Part shown: positions 21,286-28,731 of the stretch, in pieces
How the letters are laid out: each line of letters opens with the position of its first letter
How positions within the stretch are numbered: position 1 is the stretch's first letter
DNA from: Perkinsus chesapeaki
Taxonomy: Eukaryota > Perkinsozoa > Perkinsida > Perkinsidae
Reading direction: 5' to 3'
Assembly (NCBI GenBank): GCA_013115145.1
Contig: JAAPAO010000354.1
Coordinates: forward strand, 8,365 to 37,095
Length of the DNA: 28,731 bases
Program-made: the position numbers and the translations under genes
The notes under the pieces: model-generated
What the model was told of the DNA's origin: nothing
The model's input: the letters and a program-made list of their open reading frames with translations, nothing else
Database searches by the model: none

Positions 21286-23246
21286 ATGGCTTCCGAGGGT
21301 GTTGATTCGGCAATGCAGTCGCGGACGAAAGGTGCATGGTTTGATGATAGTAAAATTCAGGAAGATTCAAAGTAGGTTAACCGTGCACTTAGTATAGGAT
21401 TGCCGGCCAGGTCCTTCAAACTAGACTTCGCAAAGACAAATCGCAATGATTTTTTGAAGTCTGAAAAACGACATGAGATATTGAAAAAGGGTCGAAGTTT
21501 CTACGAGTCACAAGATAGCGGTAGTCGTCCAAGTAGCGCCGCCTCGGGAGCTCTCACGGTCTTACACGGTGATTCGGTTATGACCAGATTACTGAAGGAC
21601 TTGAGGTGAGGTGGCGAGTGGATAGCTTTGGTTGAAAGTTGCTGTTGTAGGGCGATATTCGACGCTCTTGATGCTGACGGGAATGGTAGTGTTACCATAG
21701 CGGAGGTGAAGGCTAATGCACAGTGGCTGCACAAGTAAGGGGAATTCATGGCGAGGGTAGCATCTCGGCCCTGAGGGCCGTAGTGAGCTTTAAGATGGGT
21801 ATCGTAAAATATGGGTATATGATTTTTACTAGCATACATAGAAGTGCGGAACTCCAATTAGCACTTGAAGTAGTTGACTTTGCATTCATAAGAAATAGTT
21901 GCACTGGTATGGAACGTGTCCGTAGTTGTTGGACATATTAACAACAGTGAGGGCTATCTTTGTATGATACAAGGGAGAACTTTCCGTTGGCAGGGGATGG
22001 CATTCATCTTGCTGCATAGTCGCAGGCCTCGGCGAGGAGAGGGGTGTGGTCTAAAATGGCTTTAGATGTGACCTGAATCCAGATAGCATTTATCGAATGT
22101 TAATCGCTTGACTTTGAGGAATTCCGTATTTATGATTTACTAATGCTTATAATCATTAATAAATCTTAATTGTTTCATATCAGCTATCTACATCGATTCG
22201 TATGTTTATAATATATATTATTGATGGTATTATAATTATATGTGCCTACCGGTATGTAATTATATATTATTAATTATCTGTGATTTTATAATTATAGTCA
22301 ATTAATTTATACATCTTTCATCTCATTTCTATCAGTCATATTTTAATCTTAGTCTAGGCCTGTGTTCGCTGCCAGGATACCATCACAGGTACTACCCCTA
22401 CCTTACCCGATATGTCCGCACCATGGACGCGGATGGCTCTGGTATCCTCGACTTTGACGAATTCGTACGTTTCTGTACCTCAGCTCGCATAAGATCGGAA
22501 CTGAGAAGGTGAGCTTGGATGATGCTGAGGGAACTGCTGGAGTTGCTTTGACTCGGTTGCAGGTATAATACTATGACGTCTCATGACATTATACGGGAAA
22601 CGTACAAGGTTATTAATAGTCGAGAAATCGGAAGGTAAGGCGGTCAATCAGCTCTCACTGGATTCGATCTACTCCTGGCGAGCTACATTATGTCTTATCT
22701 GGGCATCTAGTACGCATCACTGTTTTGGTTATCGAATGAGTACTTGTCGAGTTAGAGCGTCTTTGGGCTGCTAGTACTGTAGCTTAAAACACAGAACTGT
22801 GCGGATTTGTTATCGCGCTGCTGGGAAGCTCAACGGAGCATAAATTAGCAGCTGCAACTAACTCGTGAAGAGCTGCTCATTGTCCGAGCCGACATTCGTT
22901 TATGCTACTGGCTGGATTAGGGTCGTCTGAAGGTTGCCTTTTAGGGAGGTTTATCGGTTACGTAATCCGCTGGACGCCTTGAGGAAGTGTGAGGCTCACG
23001 GACTACCTTGTAGAGACATACACACGCATGGGCTCAGGTGAGCAATTGTTAATTTTGTGGGAGCAAATCTTGTAGTGGATGAACACCTCGCTATGTACAC
23101 TCGAAGAGTTTCCGTGGTTTACCCGTCCGGAGCTGCCCGTGCGCTGAAATGTCGTGTCAACCAGCTCGAAAAATGACAAAAGTAGTTGTCGAGATAGAGT
23201 TGAGCAAGCTCGGCTGATCGAGTGGAGAGAATTCAATGGCAAATGA
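21286..23246 (+). CDS. EF-hand calcium-binding protein, 232 aa, seven exons
   Basis: Exons 21286-21371, 21411-21605, 21651-21734, 22389-22508, 22563-22634, 22945-23037, 23198-23246 (TGA); 699 nt, all junctions phase 2 and consistent. Two canonical EF-hand loops are complete: DADGNGSVTIAE (residues 101-112) and DADGSGILDFDE (135-146), each with acidic residues at positions 1, 3 and 12. The first half is basic/Ser-rich (KLDFAKTNRNDFLKSEKRHE, then GSRPSSAASG). After the second hand come MTSHDIIRETYKVINSRE and a Leu/Arg-rich stretch ending EWREFNGK, possibly a third degenerate helix pair. It follows the kinase gene but is separate, with its own ATG and a 396-nt spacer. The sixth and seventh exons rest on phase and acceptor only. 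The 654-nt third intron is AT-rich. Confidence 0.8.
21735..22388 (+). other. Large AT-rich intron of the EF-hand gene
   Basis: A 654-nt intron between the two EF-hands. Its part at about 22080-22330 is nearly all A/T, similar in character to the AT-rich part of the large exoribonuclease intron. No element boundaries or inverted repeats were identified. Confidence 0.6.
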
Positions 23247-23865
23247 ACTTACTCGAACTTCGCGGAGTACTGTACTAGTACTGCTCACGAATATTTTCTC
23301 GATAATATATAATATTACGCTCTAATATATATACTTTTTTAATGTAGCTTTGATGCGTATTTTCCTACGTCGTTTTACACCTATTTCCACTATGTAATAT
23401 GATGACAACTGTAGGTTCTACGCATTAGCATTGCCCTGGTAATCTAGTAGACTTGCTGCTTCCTCCTCAGGATAGAATGGACGTTGTATAATATACAGCG
23501 CACGATAGACTCCACTCCACCAGGTGTAGCAATAGGTAGCCCTCCCTTTGATGCTGCTGGTGTAAGAGGCTTGAAGATGCGCTTTTGGCCAAATGGCTTT
23601 CACACACAACGACAGAAGAAACTGAGGTGGGGAGATGCGTTCCACTTTCCGATGTGAAATTCCAATGCGTACTGTCAATGAACGATGAGTTTCAATGAAC
23701 TGGCATGGTATTTATTACAGACTCACTATCGATTCATTTATCAATGTATTATATGGGTAACTTTGCAAGAAGAGCTCTTTTGGTCACAGGGAAGATCAGT
23801 GTTGATAGATCTGTTGGCCTTCCTGGCTGATTCCTGCAGTTCACCCTCCGCACTGTGAAAACAAA
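23247..23865. other. Spacer, no confident gene
   Basis: AT-rich around 23290-23345. A minus-strand frame 23418-23678 (contains ATYCYTWWSGVYRALYIIQR) is open but unrecognised. It could belong to the same decayed minus-strand locus as the next feature. Confidence 0.35.
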
Positions 23866-23871
23866 CATACC

Positions 23872-24303
23872 TTATAGTGCTGGGATATGCAACCGTTCAC
23901 CAACATTTCCACGGAATTCACCTGTCCAGTTGTTAATGTATTGATTGCATATCATATTCACAGAGTAACTCCAATACTGGTTACCATTGCCTGATAATAG
24001 CGGAGTGAATTCATTGATACTGTCTTCGGAGCTGACGATACTTCTCCTTGTGTGAATCCCATTACAATAGAAGCCTCCGCTACGCGGTGAGATTTCGTGA
24101 CATCGAGCACCGGTTTGGTAATGCCACCACTAATTATTGACGAGTTCGCTATTAAGGACCGCTTCAATTGGTTCTCTGAGGAGCTTCGTGGTTATGCTGT
24201 TGTTTGGTGTCAGGTCCAAGAACACATACAGGCTTGTGTCCGGCTGGTGTTGCATAGGTCTCTTCGCTCCAGTAGGAGTCTATTTGAGGATGAGATTCTT
24301 CAT
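23872..24303 (-). pseudogene. Minus-strand 143-codon frame with two internal UAG codons
   Basis: From ATG (complement of 24301-24303) to TAA (complement of 23872-23874) one frame runs for 144 codons, interrupted only by UAG at codons 8 and 58. It reads MKNLILK-stop-TPTGAKRP..., LYVFLDLTPNNSITTKLLRE, ...VNN-stop-WWHYQTGARCHE, SGGFYCNGIHTRRSIVSSED, NGNQYWSYSVNMICNQYINN. Composition looks like a secreted or sur­face protein but no family is recognised. Genes in this window use UAG as a normal stop, so readthrough is not assumed. A decayed gene is the simplest reading; short introns hiding the stops cannot be excluded. It is the only plausible minus-strand coding unit in the window. Confidence 0.35.
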
Positions 24304-24472
24304 AGGAGATAATGATGTGTAGGTTACAGTGTCGCGCGCCACGAAATTCAAAATTGTCTTTTAGCTCTCCGATGAAGAAATGTTATTTCACCAGTGGTGT
24401 AATTACAAGCCAGCTGTGGGAGCCGGCTAAGGTGGGGTAGCTCTTCTGTACGTTGCTTCCTATATAAATGAA

Positions 24473-24484
24473 GGGGGGGGGGGG
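24473..24484 (+). repeat. Run of 12 G
   Basis: A dodecamer of G lies about 35 nt upstream of the acceptor CCCATCCCCTAG (ending 24518). It is the longest homopolymer of G or C in the window and a probable slippage or assembly-error site. Confidence 0.9.
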
Positions 24485-24518
24485 TCTTTTGCTCATACTG
24501 CCCCCTCCCATCCCCTAG

Positions 24519-24802
24519 CACCTTCCTATTGGAGGCTGTTCATCGCGCTTATTGGGACCTCCTTGATCAGATCAGTATCCCAGACTTCCAAGACCGAAGG
24601 GATCTCGTGGTCGGCGTCGAAATCTTTGAAAATCTTGCCTGTGCGCGGCGAAAGATATCTTTGCAATTGCCGGACATACGGAGAGCTAAAGAAGCCGAAG
24701 TAAGTGCCTTGGTACCGGTGTGAAGAGTGAATACTTGTTGCATTCCAGGATAAACCAAAACAACAGAGAATAGTCACCTATCACGATGCAGCACCGAAGT
24801 GA
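24519..24802 (+). CDS. Unrecognised gene, two terminal exons
   Basis: Exon 24519-24699 encodes TFLLEAVHRAYWDLLDQISI, then RRDLVVGVEIFENLACARRK and LPDIRRAKEAE; after a 49-nt intron (GTAAGT..TTCCAG) exon 24749-24802 adds DKPKQQRIVTYHDAAPK and a TGA stop. The upstream part is unresolved: a stretch ending at the GTGGGG donor at 24431 could be the previous exon, but its frame is ambiguous. No family is recognised; it is helical and charged. Confidence 0.5.
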
Positions 24803-25045
24803 GGAGGCCGCCAGACGGGGAATGTCTCGCCGAATTTTGCACGCTTTCACTGTGGTTTTGTACCACACATTCAATTTAGTATTTCATTAGCCTTATCTCG
24901 TTATACGGTGTGCGGTAAGTGCCGATGTACACGATGCTCCAGATTGACCTGCAGAATACTTCTCACACAGCTTCTCGGGAACCAGGCATCAGTAACTGAA
25001 TTTCAATTATTGAAACGACTTACGATTAACGCCAACTGTCGTCAG

Positions 25046-25588
25046 CGTCACTCGCCGACATTCAATTAAAGTTGAAGGTGGATCGTAGTACCGAGCGTTT
25101 GAATCTTAGGCTTGATAATGGTGATGCCGAGGTTTGGAATCGAATGCCTTCTCTTAGCGCGTGGTACTCGCGGAAAGTCCAAGAAGACGCCCGTCTATCC
25201 GAGGAATATATCTCCTTAAGCGGCCGATGTGTGGACGTTCGACGTGCCAGGAGCCGGGATAGAACCAGCGTCTTTGTCGTCTCGAAGCTGGCCGGTTCCT
25301 CGCCCACTTGAACTGTTGTTATTGTAAAGTGTAGAGGTAGCATGTTCAATATCATTTACTGAGGGTGTCCATATGATAGCTCTCGAGTTTATAAATGCTG
25401 ACATCATGAGCTCATCTCGAAAACGGAGCACCACCAAGAATGGGTGTCTTGTATTGAAAGACCTCTCAGGCTTTGCATACCTCTCCCCGTGGGCCGCTCG
25501 CCTGGGTCATTGGTGTCTATTTGTGGGGGAGATTCTGGTCGATTTGCGCGAACTGACTGGTTTGGCGGGCGAACTCCGGCGACACTGA
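25046..25588 (+). CDS. Unrecognised gene, two 3' exons, weak CRAL-TRIO resemblance
   Basis: An acceptor AACTGTCGTCAG opens exon 25046-25243 (ASLADIQLKLKVDRSTERLN, then WNRMPSLSAWYSRKVQ). A 91-nt intron (25244-25334) leads to exon 25335-25588, which contains MIALEFINADIMSSSRKRST and GCLVLKDLSGFAYLSPWAAR. The latter two blocks resemble the central strand and helix of Sec14/CRAL-TRIO lipid-transfer domains (pattern E...S...G.LVL.DLSGF), but the match is short and from memory. Upstream exons were not found. The intron includes a tRNA T-arm-like sequence. Confidence 0.35.
25244..25334 (+). other. Candidate intron with tRNA T-arm-like core
   Basis: Positions 25253-25271 read GCCGGGATAGAACCAGCGT. 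The complement contains GCTGG-TTCTATC-CCGGC, a 5-bp stem with a 7-nt loop in exact T-arm geometry, followed by TCCTGGC in the place of an acceptor-stem 3' strand. An alternative shorter intron would end at the AG at 25287. Confidence 0.5.
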
Positions 25589-25680
25589 TCGCCTCAGGCA
25601 ACATTTTGCTCTGTGTAGTGACCTAGGGTGCCGCGGTCACTGAGTTACTGATAGGATGGTCCTATTAGGTGTTTGTTAAT

Positions 25681-27697
25681 ATGTTCTCATCAGCTCCACA
25701 GCATGAGACTTCTGTAACTAAAGCCGATCTATTTTATACTGAGGAAACCTTCGGAAGAGATAGGAAAGGTGAAGAGGAGGGAAGGTCTTTTCCTCCTCAT
25801 CCTTTATATGTTGCCCAAAGGCCACTGTGTCTGCCTCCTCTATGTCAATTTCATGTGGAAACTGGCATAATGGTATGTGTGAGGTCCGTTTAATACGTTA
25901 CGTTGCACCATCGCTCACCGGACGCGCCCACAAGGCATTGAAATCTCGAGGGATTTGACATTTCCAGTTCGAGACAAATCAATAATAGCGAGGTCTAAGG
26001 TGTTTTGCTTTACCGTCACAGTCACTGTGTCACTCGATCTGTCTGTGGCACAGGCTGTGTGGGCCTGTATCATACAGAAAATGGTGAACTCGAAATACAT
26101 AACTCATGAAAATTGCTCAAATAGCGCAGGTCCATCTGGTAAAGGGAAGCGCTTCGTTTCTATTACCACTCACATTGATTTTCTTATAATCTTTGTCCGA
26201 AATTAGCTCCTTCAGGCAAAACCGTGGATGACACCGACTCTGAATGGAGCGATGACACACCGTATGACAGCGACAATGAGGATGGAAGCATGATCGGTGT
26301 GGACAGCGCCTACTTGGAAGATATGAGCACCTTCTATAATAGGATTGTTGAGCATAGACGGGGAGGCTCGACTCATGTTAAGGTAGATCTCTGAATGGTT
26401 GTGGACGGAAGGTGGTGGCTGGTGGTTGCAGATTGACGCGCTCAGACAGAGGTTTTGGCGTCTGCTCGGCGCAGTTCATCTACCTGGGCAGACAGTTAAG
26501 ATATTGAAGGAGCTCATGGGCACTGTGCAGGTGGGGCGTAGACAGGGATTAAGAGCATCATTGGGGGCACGAATAGTCATCGAGAAAGCATAGAGGAAAA
26601 ACAGATACATTCTCTTATCGTCTGGGACAGAATCTTCGGCAAAATTCCTTTTGAAACACTGCGTCAGAAGTATCCTTGGATTGACGAGGAACACATTTCT
26701 GTGAGGGTGGGAGACTGCTCTTCGATCAGATACTGCATAGCAGCATAATGGTAGACAGCGCCAGGCACTACAGTATAATATTCCGGATAAGAGGGGCGCG
26801 CTGCGTCTATGAGCAAACCACATACGGTGGGCAGCCATTCCCGAGACTGGCTTGACAAAGGGTGTCTTTAGGCGACCCCGATACACAAGTTTTTGACATG
26901 GTGGAAGGTCAGCCGGCGAGCATGGTGGAGATGCCCAATGTCAAAGCCAATCTGTAAGCTATGATACTGACGGAATTCACTGTGGTGTTTGAAGCTTTGG
27001 AGCTTCGAACTGCAGTGATTCCTTGCTCAATACTCCTTATTGTGGTCAAGCAGTTTTACTTTCTCGTACAATTGTTTGCTAGGAGAATAAATGACGATAT
27101 AATATTTGATCTGGAGTATTGTTACCGGCGGCACCACAGAGTGCCAGTCCGAACTAGACCTGGCCTTGTTATTCACGAGGAGAAGCTCACAAAGCTAATA
27201 GGTAGGACCGCGCGCCAGGAAACTCTCAGGATGATTTCTAGGCCCTACTGTGCTGGCATGTCGAGGAGCATCGGTTTGGCAGCTTCTTGGTGTTATATGC
27301 TCCGATCCCTTGACTCAAGGATTTCAGCATGTACACTGCCTTTACGGTACCTTGTTATGTTGTGCTGCTGCTGCTGTTAGATACTTCCATTTCATCTGGG
27401 AAGTGTGGCTTATAGAGTTGATCCACCATCGATCGATGTAGGAATATTGCTAGTGTGCCGTGTTGCGTATGCAGACATTGTCGTAATGATTGTTTATATA
27501 TTATTTTTATGCCTCCACTTCCTCATTACATTTATACATTATTTTTATACCACATTATCGCATCTGTGCTACCTTTCTCTCAGGCCGACCCCTCAGCTGA
27601 GTTCTTGGGCACTACAGAAGGCAAGGCGCTCCTAACCAAGAGGAGGCCTCCCCGGGCGCGTCTCCCCGCACCATCGTTGCGCAGATCGTACACGTAA
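25681..27697 (+). CDS. Unrecognised multi-exon gene, about 330-350 aa
   Basis: Probable exons: 25681-25876, 26207-26382, 26432-26530, 26596-26700, about 26876-26955, 27081-27200, 27245-27330, 27389-27441, 27585-27697 (TAA); the fourth-to-fifth join is not phase-consistent as written and may use GTATCC at 26669 with the acceptor ending 26860. The start MFSSAPQHETSVTKADLFYT follows acceptor GTCCTATTAG. An acidic segment (VDDTDSEWSDDTPYDSDNED) is followed by helical IDALRQRFWRLLGAVHLPGQ and HSLIVWDRIFGKIPFETLRQ, then INDDIIFDLEYCYRRHHRVP, WQLLGVICSDPLTQGFQ and a basic Pro-rich end RRPPRARLPAPSLRRSYT. No known domain is recognised. Most introns are 43-65 nt, with some of 125-330 nt. Confidence 0.55.
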
Positions 27698-27842
27698 CAT
27701 GTCGCGTGTTTTGTTCCCTTTATGAGGTGTTCCGTTGTTTGAGTTCACTAGAATAACACAACAGCAGCAGCAAGTATAAATAGTTAACATCACACAACAC
27801 TTTTCGGTATGCCAGGCGTGCTGTGACACCTCGGTAACTGCA

Positions 27843-28064
27843 AGAGGTCCATCGTGCCAATGCATACCGGCAATCCCTTACATGGTTTCGACGGTTAAAA
27901 CTGTTGCTGCTCCACATGTCCATTGCGGGATCGTTGCTCTCGGCGATACACGAACGCTTGGGTGCAGAAGATTCACACCGTCTGCCGGCCATGGAGTCCC
28001 GGAATAAGTTGCGACCGCGTACTTCGGCGTCTGATGATGATGAAGTGTCAATAAGTGACCCTTG
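27843..28064 (+). CDS. Probable terminal exon of an unrecognised gene
   Basis: Open from just after a stop at 27836-27838 to TGA at 28062-28064: VHRANAYRQSLTWFRRLKLL, LSAIHERLGAEDSHRL, RPRTSASDDDEVSISDP. Charged and codon-like, with an acceptor-like GCAAGAG at its edge. An internal ATG at 27916 could also start a short protein. It may belong to the preceding gene through an alternative 3' splice, or to a separate one; no family is recognised. Confidence 0.35.
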
Positions 28065-28731
28065 AGAATGTTTTAGATCTGTTAAAATTGAAATAGCTGA
28101 CGGAATGTATTATGTTTATTGAGTATTCAATCATTTGTATCAATTTTTGGCTTTTGAAATGCTCTCGAGATCGTGGTGGTAATAATCGATCGACATAGAG
28201 TACGAAATAACCTCTCGGAAAAAGGATTTGCTCTCAACGTAAACTTGTCATTCTCTCTATTATGTTGTATTTCACAATGTCTTGTTATTTTCCCATCTTA
28301 CTATCAGCACCATCTCGTAGCAGCTGTCCACGCCAGTTGTTAGGCAGCCGAGGGAACCTCGGAAAATACCTGACACAATCCATTGTCCCCCGTGTCTCTT
28401 CGTGTGCATGCGTACGGATCATTATAGCCTCCACCAACATACAGCCCATGAGTAGCTTTTATACAAGTGTTAAAGTGATGGGATATGTCATGGCGAGCAG
28501 GATACCCTCCACCACCGAATGACAGTGACATATTATCAGTTACCAACTCACCGGGGGGCAGCAGTAATTGTGCGCAATTGCTTTTGCGCGCGCCCTTCTA
28601 ATCGATTCGGACTTTTTCCGCGCAGTTTGTACGTACAGTGTTAAGTCTCTTGTGCAGTCTGTAGATGCATGACGTTTGTATATCTGTGATACTTCGCTTC
28701 GCTCATGCGAGCGCGGTTTCATTTCCGTTTC
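28065..28731. other. Window end, no confident gene
   Basis: A minus-strand frame at 28340-28546 (SFGGGGYPARHDISHHF, YVGGGYNDPYACTRRD) has a glycine-rich, exon-like composition but no start, splice or family support. The last 170 bases contain CpG-rich, partly palindromic GCGCGC sequence and nothing else recognisable. Confidence 0.3.

Noticed and set aside
24469-24700. ORF starting with ATG AAG and the poly-G run, continuing through the exon at 24519
   Set aside because: The frame depends on the 12-G homopolymer and lacks the helical, charged character of the LLEAVHRAYWDLL frame, which joins to the next exon in phase.

Overview
The window looks like nuclear DNA of a Perkinsus-type alveolate (Perkinsozoa, sister to dinoflagellates). 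The evidence is a very high density of 39-90 nt GT..AG introns with conserved reading-frame phase, almost every recognisable gene lying head-to-tail on the + strand with short spacers, pyrimidine-AG acceptors just upstream of start codons as expected for spliced-leader (SL) trans-splicing, and a 17-nt match to the dinoflagellate/Perkinsus SL at 10460-10476. The genus is an inference. Nothing in the window looks bacterial, plasmid or phage. Exon coordinates below were assembled by hand from splice consensus, phase and family alignment recalled from memory, so individual junctions may be off.

Region 1 (1-9581) is a dense gene array: a 5'-truncated XRN2/Rat1-type 5'-3' exoribonuclease (196-3737); an RS/RD-rich, proline/glutamine-rich protein that looks like a nuclear RNA-processing factor (3864-4970); a four-exon 163-aa unknown (5101-5726); a small ankyrin-repeat protein (5873-6633); a multi-exon coiled-coil protein (6718 to about 7990); and an intronless TruD/PUS7 tRNA pseudouridine synthase (8145-9581). 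Several of these point to RNA metabolism, but no operon-like functional link is claimed.

Region 2 (9582-14220) is gene-poor and decayed. It holds an SL relict in front of broken frames (probable retrocopied mRNA), a single-pass membrane-protein ORF, and an 81-nt fragment of a protein-kinase gene that includes one of its introns.

Region 3 (14221-23246) has a glycine-zipper protein resembling the N-terminal part of CHCHD2/MIX17 but ending in SWFGG repeats, a 92-aa four-exon unknown, a complete 13-exon cAMP-dependent-type protein kinase catalytic subunit (17526-20889; 404 aa) and a 7-exon EF-hand protein (21286-23246; 232 aa). One kinase intron carries a 289-bp MITE with 36-bp perfect terminal inverted repeats and TA target duplication.

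Region 4 (23247-28731) contains a minus-strand pseudogene candidate with two in-frame UAG codons, terminal exons of two unrecognised genes, a long multi-exon unknown gene (25681-27697) and a likely terminal exon at 27843-28064.

The most unusual cross-cutting signal is that three short introns in three different genes each contain the complement of a tRNA T-arm (GGNTTCGAACC-like). They look like candidate tRNA-derived introns (introner-like elements).
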